The notes under the pieces are model-generated. The model did not search any database. It worked only from the letters and a program-made list of their open reading frames with translations, and was not told the origin of the DNA. Of a DNA stretch of 64,000 nucleotides, positions 36,055 through 48,104 are shown piece by piece. Every line of letters begins with the position of its first letter. The first letter of the stretch is position 1. Source of the stretch: Rhizophagus irregularis (Eukaryota > Glomeromycota > Glomeromycetes > Glomerales > Glomeraceae); the NCBI RefSeq assembly GCF_026210795.1, contig NC_089442.1, positions 1,178,001-1,242,000 of the forward strand, in the 5' to 3' direction. The translations under genes were made by a program, and so were the position numbers.

Positions 36055-37850
36055 GAAATAATTATTAAATTCTTTGAACTTCAGATCTAACTTTCTTCCG
36101 AGTATTCCTACTAGTATAACGTGGATAAGCTGAGTAACATGTTTTAATTGTTTCATCCCACGTACTTGCATTTGCGTACACTTCAAATCTTCGTATAACA
36201 AAAATTGATTGTACTGTACGAGGTGTATTCACGTACCCTGAAATAAATTTCGTCTATCACAACTATCGGAACGCTAATAAAACTCGTTTACTCCCAAAAT
36301 TTCTATAGAAAAAATCTAATTTAGTAATAATTAATATGTACAGTACATATAATAAGCAATAAGAATTTTTCTTTGAAATGAACTGCTGTATGTTAATTGA
36401 AATGATTTACAGAAAAATATATTTGTGATATAGGATCGGCATTTTTTGACTGACCTTTCTTTCAGACTTGAAAATATTTTACATCTTGCATTAAATTCTT
36501 TTTAAAATCGAATGGAATAAATTGTAGTAAAGTCAATAAAAATATTAAATGGAAAAATTATAATGGAATTTTGAGGGATTTGTAAAAGAGTTAATAGTCA
36601 TCTTTATCTCGTAAAATAAAATGAAGGGTTCCGTAGTCAAGATCATCGAATACTTGATAAGGAATTAATTAATGGGATGATCACAATTTAAATTAATTGC
36701 ATTTATTACATAAAGCCATTTGCTGATGGATTTTAAGGGGTAAAATTCAAAATTGGAAAATCGGTTGTTATTCTGCTTAGATTTTGCCGATCATGCAGCA
36801 GAAATTAGTGTTTAGCATAATCAATTCTGTTTTTATTTCCGCAATATATTTAAAATAATACCAATAACGGATGCCTGAAGTGATAATTTTTTCTTATAAA
36901 TAAAACTAGCAGAATCAAAGCTTATATAGTTATTTTATTATACAAAAAATTCATCAATTATGAAGTACATGGTTTTTATTATTGTATCATTTCTTATATT
37001 CTTCAAAACTTTTGCTTTTAAAGCTTTTGATCAATGTGATAGTAAGTCATCTAAGAACAGATTTATTTATTGCTTTATTTTTCTAAGATATCTAATTTTA
37101 ATAATCTATTCTTTTTTTTACGTTCTTGTTATTTTATCATGGTAATAAGGAGATTTTACTGATTTTGATGCCACTTCAGGCATTAAATTCCTGTCAAATC
37201 ATCAGATCGAATTAACATTAGAAGGACCAAACTCAAGAGAAAATCCTGGAAATTTGCCATGTTGTGTGCAACAGGGGCCAATGATTATTAGTAATTATAC
37301 GTTTCATAATAGAGATCACTCCCTTATTTATACTATTGTACCAGAAAATAAACGTATATTGGTAAATGGATACACTAGAACAGATATCATAAATGCGAAT
37401 GATTGTTCGAGTGGAAACTTTGATTGTAATTCACTTTATCAAGGATCATTTATTTACACGCGGGCTGATAATTATGATCCCACGAAATTTTTCAAACCAG
37501 GAGAGAATATCGGGGTGGGAATAACTATATATTCTGCTTGTTTCCATCACTTAGAAACGGTTTGCTTAACTACTTGTAGGTATACCGGTGGTTTAATTTA
37601 TACTCCACCACAATAAATGGATTTTTTTTTTTTGATATGCGGATTTACTATGAAATTCCGATCATCAGAATCCCGTTATAACACAAACTCGGCGCTCACA
37701 ATCCTGATTATCCCGACACTTAATATCCTCACGAATAAAAAAAAAATACATTAAGAAAATTACATTTTTATTTAATATAAAGCAAAAAACTGAAATTTAT
37801 TTTTCCTAATACTATTTTCACATTTAATACAATCTAAAAATAAACACCCC
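36055..37850 (+). repeat. Segmental duplication, copy 1
   Basis: About 1.8 kb matching 45345-46002 and 47775-49050 in the same orientation. It includes 5' flank, the whole secreted-protein gene and 3' flank. The two copies differ mainly by insertions. Confidence 0.85.
36960..37616 (+). CDS. Small secreted cysteine-containing protein, copy 1
   Basis: Model: 36960-37041 and 37150-37616, GT-AG intron, 182 aa. MKYMVFIIVSFLIFFKTFAF is a clear signal peptide (charged start, hydrophobic core, small residue near a cut site after about residue 20). The mature part has nine Cys, including DQC, PCCVQQ, NDCSSG, FDCNS and VCLTTC, and no further membrane segment. It ends YTPPQ. No known domain is recognised. 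It is a candidate secreted or effector protein of a plant-associated fungus, which is inference only. The paralogue at 48105 has identical exon lengths. The intron was chosen because GTAAGT at 37042 and AG at 37149 keep the frame; reading through the intron gives a false 61-residue ORF. Confidence 0.8.
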
Positions 37851-37923
37851 GAAAAATCCTAATAAAATGACTTTATTGTTCCAAAAAAATAAATAAAATA
37901 AAATAAATTTATGAAAATTGTTA

Positions 37924-38315
37924 TCGCAATTTTCGAATTACTGTAAACAGTATAAACGAGAAAAATAATGATTTTTTTCAAAAACCCGTGAAACCAGTAA
38001 ATTTTATTGCATTTTTGGAAGGAGAAGGTGCGATTATAACATGAAAACCTTGATTTTAGGATGAAAAATCCAACTCTTATGTAAGTTTACTTATAGAGAA
38101 CTTTTTAGGTTACACGAAATCTCAAAAGTCGCTTATATGCAAACTTGCCGAAAAATTAAGTTTTCTGCTCTAAAATTAACATTTTCAGGTTATAATCGCA
38201 CCTTCTCTATCTAAAAATGCAATAAAATTTACTGTTTTCGTGGGTTTTTGAAAAAAATCATTTTTTTTATTTTATTTTCCCATTTAAACTGTTTTCAGTA
38301 ATTCGAAAATTGCGA
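37924..38315. mobile_element. 392-bp foldback MITE at a TA site
   Basis: Arms start TCGCAATTTTCGAATTACTG and are inverted copies over about 180 bp. TA flanks both ends (37922-37923 and 38316-38317). The paralogous locus at 49072-49100 lacks it and shows a single TA (TTTTTAAAATGGTTT). TA duplication suggests a Tc1/mariner-type source. Confidence 0.8.
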
Positions 38316-38318
38316 TAA

Positions 38319-40591
38319 AATGGTTTACGAAATTGGCTTTTACATTAAGATACTAGAACATTTTTTTATTGAATTTTCGCAATCACGTGATCAATTTTCG
38401 TCTTTAGAACGCACTTTACTTATGTAACTAGCAAAAATATATATGTAATTATACCTGAATCATATCGTTATTTTCGACAAGGTTATATCCAAATCTTTCA
38501 CCCACTATAATATATTTTTAAACGAAAATCTTTCGAAGTTATACGTATTATAAATGAAGTAAATCTACTTAATCTTTTTTACACTGTAAATTCATTTTGT
38601 TCTATTTGTTAATATTTTGTTGAATAATAGGATGTTGACCACATACTCAATTTAATAAATTTTTCCAAATGATAATTTCATTATTAATATAAAAATTGTC
38701 TCGTTTTAAATTATTTCTAAGATAGATGGATTAAAGTTAAGAAATTGTGTTGATTCAAACTAAATGAGGCTGATAAAATCACAAATTCACAGAATTATAA
38801 TTTTGTTAAAAAAAAAAGATAGTATCAGAAAATAGAAATATTTCATTTATCTTTAGCTCTAAAAAGTTACTAATAATATAAGAAAAATACTTTGGGAGAA
38901 TTTCAAAATTTAGGTGAATAATAATGAAATAATCATTCTTTTTTAAATATTTTCAGCAAAAACAGTTTTTAGATTCTTTTTTTTTAAAAAAAAACGGTGA
39001 AATTCTTTATATTTGATAATCATAAATGAACATCACACTTTGATTTTGATGGTAACAAATTAACAATTTTCGTTAGAATAAATACTAAAATTGTCAACGG
39101 TGCCAATAATCAGAATTTCGTATCGACCACCACATCGATGATCGATCACTGTATTGATTAACCATCACCACCACCACGAAACATCAAATGAGTTTAACGA
39201 CGACAAAGAACTTAGAAATATATATCGAAAATACATATTATATACTATGAAATCTACTTGTATAATTGAACTTTGGAAGGATAAATATTCATTCTAATTT
39301 AACAGGGGTCGAAAATAAAATATTTATCCTAACTCATGTTGTCTAAATTGAGAACGAAAAAAATTTCAACTTGGGACAAAAGAAATTATTATGCTCTATT
39401 TTCATTGCAATCTTTACATGATCATTTGCCACGTCCCCCTTCCAATTCTCCTCTATTATAGTGTGTTTGTTTGCTATGTCCCTCTCTTCAAGTTCACCTG
39501 AAAGAAGCAAATAACGAACTTGTATATCAAACTGTAATTGAGGTTTACTCCTACCTAAATTGTAGGTCTTTTTGCTGGTAAAGACGGTTGTTATCACGCT
39601 TGTTGTACGATCGGATCTGGAATTTGATGTAAAATAAAAAAAAAATGGTAAATATAAGCGTAACCCACATGATGCACTAATTCCTATCTTTAAATTCTCA
39701 ATAAATCTTAAATAAATCAAATTAGTTTAAATTCTTAATAAATCCAACTAAAACATTTAAACCCTTAAATAAACTTTGAGTCTTTCTCACTAAATTAAAG
39801 TCTGGTAATATCTATTACAACCAAACGGTAAACCATATAAAGTCCAATTAAATGTAAGTATTATTGCCATATAAATTTACTAAATCTTGAAACCTTAAAT
39901 CAAATTAAAGGGAATATTTCGGGTACCGTTCATTTATATGATATCTTGCCTTATGAATGAAAGCAGTCCGCGCCGCAGACTAGACACTAATTGTGTAACC
40001 GAAAATTGTCACCATTTCAATTAGAAACTGAGAACTATTATAATTTCTAAAATAGTTAATAAAGGATGAGACACATTCGATTATCATGAGTATTGATATT
40101 TCGCGAGGCAAATTGGAAAAATTACCACTTTCTCTTCTACCTTTTTCTTCTATTATATTTCGTCAAGTCAAGTCTCCACACGGTCAAATATACTTGAGCG
40201 AATATAAAAACTGAAGTTGCTTGGGTAGAGAAACCTGTGTATAATCATTTATCCTTATATTCAAAGTTAAATATGATCATATGGATAAATGAGAAGTTTA
40301 TTTTTAAAAAATAATTTCTTTCTCATTTTAATGCCACGTTGCATAGGTAACGGATTTATAGGGTAATATACTTAACGGGATCCTCCTGAAATCCCGACAA
40401 CCATAATCCCGATGTGATAAAATCTTGACACTCCTATTCCCGACTAAGACAATATCCCGAATGATTAAAATACCGAAAGAATTATATCCCGAATAGTCCA
40501 AAATCTGGAATTCAAAATTCCCGAAAGTTCAAGTTACTGATGAGTCAAAATCCCGACACAATAAAGAAAAGAATTTTTTCATGTGACCATT
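38319..40591. other. Long intergenic stretch
   Basis: No supported gene. A minus-strand frame at 39343-39720 contains a plausible-looking stretch (ELEERDIANKHTIIEEN), but it is bounded by AT-rich noise and matches nothing I know. 40375-40560 holds another cluster of AATCCCGAC-type words, running up to the truncated kinase copy. Confidence 0.45.
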
Positions 40592-41879
40592 TATGTAATA
40601 AACCGGCGTAAATGGTGTAAGATATGCCAAGTAAATAAATTAAAAGAAAATTTTACAAATTGGACTAGTGGAAATGAAAAAATTGATAATATTATTCAGG
40701 AATTGCAATTAAAAATTAATAAATATGATGATATAATAGTTAAATGGATACCATATAACCAGTTTAATTATATTAAAAATATAGGAAAAGGTGGTTTTGC
40801 TATAGTATATTTAGCAATATGGATGGATGGTCCATTAAGATATTATAACGAAACAGAATATAAAAGGACACCTAATGAACAAGTTGCTTTAAAATGTTTA
40901 CATAATTCACAAAATATTACTAATGAATTTTTAAATGAGGTATGAATTTTTCATTTAGTTAATTGAATCTCATTCAAAATTATAACATTTTATGTTTCAT
41001 TAGGTTAAAAAATACTCCATTAATAGTGATCATATTCTTCATATATATGGAATATCACAAAATCCAGATACAAAGGATTATATTATGATTTTTCAATATG
41101 CAAATGGTGGAAAGCTTGATGATTATATTAGTAATTATGTTGTAGATTGGGTTTGGAGAGAAAGATTAGAGGCACTAAATAACATCATTAAAGGTCTCAG
41201 AAAAATTCATGAAAATAAAATGGTTCATCGTGATTTTCATACAGGAAATATTTTATCATCATTTAATAATTATTATTCTTCTACTTTAAATCCTATTAGT
41301 AATATATGTATTTCAGATATGGGTTTATGTGGTGAAGTTAGTAATATAAATGAAAAAAATATTTATGGTGTTATGCCTTTTGTAGCTCCTGAAGTGTTAA
41401 AAGGAAAACCTTATACTCAAGCAGCTGATATATATAGTTTTGGTATGATTATGTATTTTATAATGACTGCAAAACAACCTTTTGCTGATTGCGCTCATGA
41501 TAGTATTTTAGCAGTAAAGATATGTAGTGGAATAAGACCTGGTATAAATGAACTAGAAGCACCAAAGTGTTATATTGACCTGATGAAAAGGTGTTGGGAT
41601 TCAAATCCAGATAATAGACCAAATGCCATTGAAATAGAAGAATTAATTGGATTATTCCTTAAATCTATGCGTACTATTAAATATAATGAGATTAAAAAGC
41701 AATTTGAAAAAGCAGATGAATATAGAAAAGCAAATCCTTCATCTATTAAAAGAAATCAATTAACTACTCATCCGCAGGCTTGTTATACTTCTCAATTACT
41801 TAATTCATTTACAAAGGACCTTTCAAAAATCGATGATGTTTACAGTATTTCAGTAGAAGTTAGCGATTTTACAAAGTAA
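40592..41879 (+). pseudogene. 5'-truncated copy of the repeated-unit kinase
   Basis: Readable as 40592-40939 and 41004-41879 (phase 0 intron), equivalent to the last N-lobe exon and the C-lobe exon of the gene at 20137-23218. Similarity begins abruptly at CGTAAATGGTG (40606), inside the zinc ribbon, so only the second Cys pair (WCKIC) is present. No ATG starts the frame: the open frame begins at a GTG, and the next Met is inside the N-lobe. The kinase core is intact: GKGGFAIVY, VALKCL, HRDFHTGNIL, DMG, APE. It is either a dead fragment or a gene using an unseen 5' exon. An alternative end exists through AA|GTAAGT at 41875 and an exon at 41946-41967. Confidence 0.75.
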
Positions 41880-42170
41880 GTTATCTATTTAATTTTGCTT
41901 TTTAGTTAAAGAATTTATTCAAACTTTAAATTATTTATTTTATAGGGGATTAATTGAAAGTGAATAGTAAACATATTTGGATTCATTATTATCATTATTA
42001 TTATTATTTTTTTTATTTAATCATACTATCTATATTAACAAAAACATCTATTTTTGCTTGCTTACCTTTATATATAATATTTTGTTTAACACTGATTATA
42101 GAGTATATGTAAATTTCTTTTACATAAATAAAGTCAGTTTGTAATTAAACAAATAAAATACTTGAAAGTA
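40606..42170 (+). repeat. Inverted duplication, arm 2
   Basis: The inverted copy of 19873-21415, including the intron and 3' flank (shared ATAGAGTATATGTAAA and TTATGTAAAAG words). The left edge is sharp at 40606. Confidence 0.85.
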
Positions 42171-42311
42171 CATTTAAAGGCTATTAATATAATTCAAATT
42201 TGGTTAATGAGCCCCTAATTATATGTACATATAATATATTATACTGAAATAATTAAAAAATAAACACATTCAGTAGTCATTACAACTATTTGTCAAATAT
42301 TTGCTGCCAAT

Positions 42312-43138
42312 TAGTGTTCCGAAAGGGTCGGGTCAAACCCGGGTCATTTGACCCGACCCGTGTTTAAAATCCGAATCGGGTTTATCATTATTTGACACGA
42401 GTCTTATATTCAACCCGACTCGTCGGGTCAGGGTCACACCTTTGCTTGACCCGGGTTGACCTGGGTTGACCCGGGTTTAATCAAATATTTATATTTAAAA
42501 TATTTATAAACGTTTACATTACACGATTTTTAATTTCTAACTTTGTTTGTGTATAAAATGAGTGAAGCTGAGAAATTAACTCTTGGAAAGCGAACTTATT
42601 TAAGAAGTCTATAACACTTGAGCAGATCGAAATCAAGATGTTCCACTATGATGGAAGATATATGTTTAATAATAACTAGTCTATTTTATTAGATTTTATT
42701 AATTGTTATGAAAATATACTAGTTAAATATAGTAAAGTATTCACAGTTTCACACCTAGCAGCAATGGTAAGAGATTATATTGTAATCATTGAATAATATT
42801 AAAATTGGTTAAATTTTTTTTTTACCTGTAATTGAAAGTGTTACAGTTGAAGATTTTTTCTGGAGGAACCGGCCAAAAGAAGCAATCTAAAACCAAATAC
42901 AAATCACGCGTGTATATGTTTGAAATCAGGCTGGGCGTAAGGAGGATTTAAAAAATTATAAAATATCTGAAAATTTTATTTGGACCCGGGTTATCCGGGG
43001 GTTAAACTATATCGGGTCGGGTCAGAGGTCGGGTCATGTAAATATTAACCCGGGTATTTGTACGGGTTGGTTTTTATACTCGGGTCAAGTTCGAATACAT
43101 CCTCAAACCCGACCCGACTCGACCCTTTCGGAACACTA
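42312..43138. mobile_element. 827-bp hAT-like non-autonomous element
   Basis: Terminal inverted repeats TAGTGTTCCGAAAGGGTCG. An 8-bp target duplication CTGCCAAT lies at 42304-42311 and 43139-43146, and both features are typical of hAT elements. Subterminal regions are packed with GGGTCGGGTC and GACCCGGGTT words, unusually GC-rich for this window. The middle (42500-42950) is AT-rich with no transposase frame. Confidence 0.85.
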
Positions 43139-43146
43139 CTGCCAAT

Positions 43147-43664
43147 TCATCTGAATAAATACATGCAAATCATTTTAATAACTAACGTTTTGGATATGGT
43201 AAAATTAAAAATACAATATTTGACATATATTAAGATAAAATAGGTTAAATATATTTTATGTATAAAATTAATTTATATAAACATATGCAACTATTTAACT
43301 ATGGTACAGTACTCAATTTAAATATTTCCATTAATAATGCCAATAAATCATTCATCTTGACTACCATGATTAATAGGTAATCCTCGATATAAATAAAGAT
43401 TGAAGGACATTATAGATAATATAATAAACCTTTTTACCAACCAATTAACGATTATATTAACAAAACTTGATCTGAAAATCTTTGAATTTTAAATACATAA
43501 TTTATTGTTTAGTGCCATTCAATCGCAGATTCCAAAGGGACCTCAAACAATGCTAAAAAGATAAACAATCGAGTTTGCGTAGAGTAGACCAAAATAATTT
43601 GTTGATTCTTTCTTTTTTTAGATAATGCCAGCCAGAATTTTGTGACACCTTAAAATTATCTACT
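43147..43664. other. Intergenic, no gene seen
   Basis: AT-rich with stops in all frames between the hAT-like element and a dead kinase. Confidence 0.45.
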
Positions 43665-44385
43665 GGCATTATGCGCCTCTGATAGTAAACAAGAAACTGG
43701 TTCAAGTGCTGACATTGATTGGTTAGAAAAAGCCATCGTAGAAGAACATATTAAATTTTATGATTATTCTCATTTTAATAATATACAAGAAATTAGTATT
43801 GGTTCTGTCGGAAGTATCTTTCGTGCAAATTGGAAAGATTCTGACACTGTATTATTTGTTTTAAAATCATCATATAAATTAACCGTTCAAGAAATTGTAA
43901 ATGAGGTAAAAAAAAATAATATTAATATATTATTTTAACTGCGAATAAAAAAAATATTTCTAACTGAAAAAAAAAAAATTTATTTTATTAAAATTTTATT
44001 ATAGCTGAAAATATAACGTGAGGTGGATTTTCTTACAAATATTTTGTCATGGAATATGCTGATGGCGCCACGTACACAGTTATTTGATTGAAAATTTTAA
44101 TTGACTCTATTGAAATGATAAATTACGGTTAGCAATACAACTTGTAAACGCTATATCATGTAAACATAATGAACATAATGAAGATATCGTTTACGGAGAT
44201 TTGGTAAAATTTTTTATAAATTTTTTTTTTATAATATTAATCAAAATAATTTTTTTAAAATCAAATGATTTTTAATCAAAAATTATTTTTTTTTCTTATT
44301 TTTTTATTCTTTATTATAGAATTCTTATAATATACTCGTACATCAGAACAATATCAAGTTAACCAATTTCTTAAGCCTCAAATAA
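43665..44385 (+). pseudogene. Dead kinase of a second subfamily
   Basis: 43700-43906 reads IDWLEKAIVEEHIKFYDY, then HFNNIQEIS, a damaged glycine loop (GSVGSIF), RANWKDSD and VLKSSYKL, up to a GT donor at 43907. A second piece from 44005 reads KYFVMEYADG and then breaks with stops and frame changes. CKHNEHNEDIVYGDL precedes a donor near 44202, and NSYNILVHQNNIKLTNF follows an acceptor near 44320. In living relatives the catalytic motif is HRDLHSxNILVH; here His-Arg is replaced (YGD). It has no zinc ribbon, so it is a different branch from the three kinases above. Confidence 0.7.
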
Positions 44386-45344
44386 AAATAATTTATTTAA
44401 ATTACGAAATATTAAATTGATGAAATCTTATTTGAAGCTTAGCAAAAATTTAATAAGCCAATGATAATGAATTCTTTAAAAAATAGTTAATAGTATTATA
44501 AAATTAATAATCATAATTTCTAAAGAAAGTTTATAAAAAGTCTAATCCAATATAATTCAATATCAATATGAAAATCTATATTTTTTGTATTTGAAACTGT
44601 AAAAGTATGCCAATTCATTCAATCCATTTTATTTGAAAGTTTAAAATACGCGACTGTAAGTTGCGAACAATTTTGAGAATAACTGCTTTTATATTACTGT
44701 ATCTAACTCATTTATTTATTAATATAGACAATATTAATTTTATACTAAAGCTATTTTGTCCAAAAGAAAAAGTTGGTAAATGTAGAAAAAAATATTTTCT
44801 TACAATAATTTGGTAGAATTAGTTCTTTTATTTATTTGTCAGAATTACAATAATGGAAGTCTGTCTCAAAAGTGTATTATCTAAAAGGATTGAATTTGTT
44901 CGGATTTTTAATCGCAAAATCCATTAATAAATCCAAACATGTGATCAAAATCAGAATTGAGTTGGCTGATTGCTGGCAAAAATTTCCAACAATAACCACT
45001 TAACACGTTTGTTTTTGCTTATTTTTAAATCTTGATCAAAAAATTCTACTTTTTTGTAGGTCGGTAAAATGGGGTCACTGATCAAGTTGCATAATTTCAC
45101 CATCCAATAATTATCACGATCAAAAATCCGATATTTGCTTTATCTATTGTACAACATATTACATATATAATATAAATTGTCATTATTTTCATCAATTTCT
45201 TAATATTATTTTAAGTATATAGAAAGTGAATAACATAAAGTGTAATATAATTGATTTCATTGGTCATTATATTCTACGTGGCTAGCTTAAATTAATTGAA
45301 ATATATTGATATAATAAAATAGAGAGGATGTTAAATAATAAGAA
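44386..45344. other. Intergenic with dispersed duplicate
   Basis: 45128-45330 resembles 24104-24300. 44900-45000 has the CATGTGATCAAAATC word also seen near 5910. No gene. Confidence 0.45.
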
Positions 45345-46002
45345 TCTGATAATCTAACTTTCTTCCGAGTATTCCGGGTATAACGTAGATTAGTTGAGTA
45401 ACATGTTTTATCCTATGTACACGCATTTCAAATCTTTGTATAACAAAAATTGATTGTACTGTACGAGGCATCATGACGGATTTATGAAATACCCCAAAAT
45501 TTGTTCGTCATGTTAAATTAAATAAATATTGACAATATTTTAGTCACCAAATTTCTATTTAAGTCCCAAATTTATTAGTGAACAGTCAAAATGAGCTCTA
45601 AAAAATTTTTTTGTGTTTCTGCAAGTCAATTTTAATTCCCGAGGCGCAGCAGGGTTTTTGCCAAATTTCACTGCAATGTACCCTAAAATAAATTTCGTCT
45701 GAAACGATTATTAGCGTGTACAGTACACATGATAAGCAATAAAAATTTTTCTTTAAAAATGAACTGCTGTATAATAAATGCCGGTTAAACTTTGTCAATG
45801 AAATAAATGATTTACAGAAAAATATTCGTGATATAGGATCAGCATTTATTCTTTTTTAAAATCGAATTGTATAAATTGTAGTAAGGTCAATAAAATATTA
45901 AATGGAAAAATTCTAATGGAATTTTGAGGAATTTGTAAGAGTTAATAGTCGTCTTTATCTCGTATAATAAAGTTCGAAATCTGATCATCGGATACTTGAT
46001 AG

Positions 46003-47774
46003 GGAATTTTTTTTTTTTTTGATAAACGTAAATTTTATTATTAAGTAATAAAAAGTATAGAAGCACACATTTTACACAGTAAAAATCAAAACTTACATTG
46101 AAAATTAACATAGATAAATCTATATTAATTCTCTCCTTATCAAAACTTTGCCACTTCAAGCAAAGCAAAAACTATCGCTACCAATGTGCTATTCACAAAA
46201 AAAAACCCCCATTCTACACTAAACTAATACAAAACTAATATATATATACGTTATCCTAAAAATTTCAACATGTTTTTCATATTTTTCCTATTATATCTTG
46301 TTTTACTACTATTTTCTAAATTTTCTACCAATATACTACCAAAGCACAACTCAAAGCACATACCTTTTGTTTGTGTCGTCGCGATGGTATTAAACTTGAT
46401 GACGGCTCACTTTGTTGCCACTCCATCGAACAACCATTTAACCTCGAGGTGAAATTTCTATCACGTGTTCGTGAATCTTTTCTTTTAACTCGCCATTCTC
46501 GTCTATATAGTCATCTTATTTCTTCAATTTTAATTCTTTTCCAAATTCGCTGTTTCTCATCGATTCGGTTATTGCGCTCATTAATCCATTTCTTTATTAA
46601 AACATAATATAATGAATCTCATCCCATTAACTAACGATTTTTTCCAAAAAATGCTTTATATTCTTTCACATATTCTTTAATAACTGTATAATCACTGACT
46701 AAAGCGCTATCTTCTAGTTTTTTACTAGCTTGCCAAAAATATTTCTCTTTTACTTGGTTATATGTCAACCGTGAATCAAACATCCTAAAGAAATAATTAC
46801 GTTCACCTTTTGTAATAGACACATTAACGCCACCATTTTTATATATTTGTTCATACGCGTTACTAAAACGCAGCGTAGCCCTAACCGTCCTGTATTTATG
46901 ACATCGTTTAATTCTCATGTACTCTATATATCCTACATTTTCATTTAACTGACTATAAATTTCCATATCACTCCAATACCAAGGTATATCGTAAAACGTA
47001 ATATCATGTGATTTTCTGGAAAAATGTTGTTCCAAGGCTCCAAGCCTAACCTCGCTGATCATTCCATTTCTAACATTTTGTGAGTTTCCATATTAGTCAC
47101 TTGACTCAGTGACTTATCCTCTTTTTTCTCTAGCGCCTTCAGTTTTCCCCCATATTAAATTATTTTCCTCCGTTTTCTCCAAAATGATTCGTTCCTTTGC
47201 CGTAACATCAGCTTCCAAATTCCAAATTCTATTTTCCAAGTCTACAATCCCTTTCAGTCCGTCGTTTTCTTTTGAGATTTCAGCAATTTTAATCTTGTCA
47301 GCTTTACTCTGAATTATTATTGGTTCGTTGTTTTTTTCCGCAGCAGTTTTCTCACGTTGCAATAAATCTTTTACTATACTCGAAACGACCTCACTACTCA
47401 ATTTTGTTAAGAAAATTGTTATAAAATAGTACAGCTTAGGCACTAGCGTCTCTCTTTTGTCAAGGCGTACCAGCATTTTCTCTGGCGTAAAAAGAGCGTT
47501 CGGTCCTAATATTTTTTTGATATTCCATAAATTCTTGCGCTTTACTACGTCTATCAAATACTTGTCGTATATTTCCTCGAAGCAGTCATAATATTTGTCC
47601 ATTATCATCTTATAGTCGTTATCAACACACTTCATCGACTCCTCAGAACTTATACTTGCTGTCTATGCCATTTTTTCCTGTTATTTTATGTATTTTATCA
47701 TTATTTGTTAATAAAAAAAAGGTCTTTCTTCTTCCTAAAATTTTGTTATGAAGGATCGACGGAAAGAGTTTTTT
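46003..47774 (-). mobile_element. Retroposed insertion with poly(A) and 11-bp target duplication
   Basis: ATACTTGATAG occurs at 45992-46002 and 47775-47785, and the insert is absent from copy 1 of the segmental duplication (36650). On the minus strand it ends AATAAAATTTACG then about 14 A, that is a polyadenylation signal and tail. It carries broken coding sequence and no reverse transcriptase, so it is either a truncated LINE or a retrocopy mobilised in trans. Confidence 0.75.
46300..47635 (-). pseudogene. Broken protein gene inside the retroposed insert
   Basis: Minus-strand frames 47635-47114 (173 residues, with an acidic/basic heptad region near its end) and 47062-46631 (143 residues: ITFYDIPWYWSDMEIY, TVRATLRFSNAYEQIY, FFRMFDSRLTYNQV) are adjacent and appear to be one protein disrupted by two frameshifts near 47114 and 47065. 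A third basic segment (QRIWKRIKIEEI, then an in-frame stop) continues to about 46300. It lacks introns. I do not recognise the family; the position suggests a LINE first-ORF-type or host protein. Confidence 0.55.
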
Positions 47775-47831
47775 ATACTTGATAGTGAGATCATCCCATC
47801 AATTAATTATTACATAAAGCCATTTGCTGAT

Positions 47832-47970
47832 CCCTATAAAAAATTTTATCAGTTATTTCTGTAAAACTCCGTAAAATTGAGCCTGTGATATAAGGTTATT
47901 AATTCTGGAAATATGAGCCTTTTACGGAAAAAGACGGAATATAAAAAACGGATTGACTTTTTTTACAGGG
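47832..47970. mobile_element. 139-bp MITE of the CCCTATAAA group
   Basis: Ends CCCTATAAAAAATTT and, inverted, CCCTGTAAAAAAAGT. GAT occurs at 47829-47831 and 47971-47973. The empty site GCTGATGGATTTT is present at 36722 in the duplicated locus, which proves the boundaries. Confidence 0.9.
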
Positions 47971-48104
47971 GATGGATTTTAAGGGGCGATATTTTTAAAA
48001 TAATACCAATAACGGAATCCTAATGTGATAATCTTTTCTTATAAATAAAACTAGCAGAATCAAAGCTTCTATAGTTATTTTATTATACAAAAAATTCATC
48101 AATC

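Noticed and set aside
39343-39720. 125-residue minus-strand ORF
   Set aside because: One middle stretch looks protein-like, but no family is recognised and splice signals are unclear; mentioned only in the intergenic entry.
40583-40591. Start of the truncated kinase ORF
   Set aside because: The first codon is GTG, not ATG, and the sequence before 40606 does not match the parent gene.
43058-43243. 61-residue ORF
   Set aside because: It runs out of the end of the hAT-like element into AT-rich flank; not a gene.
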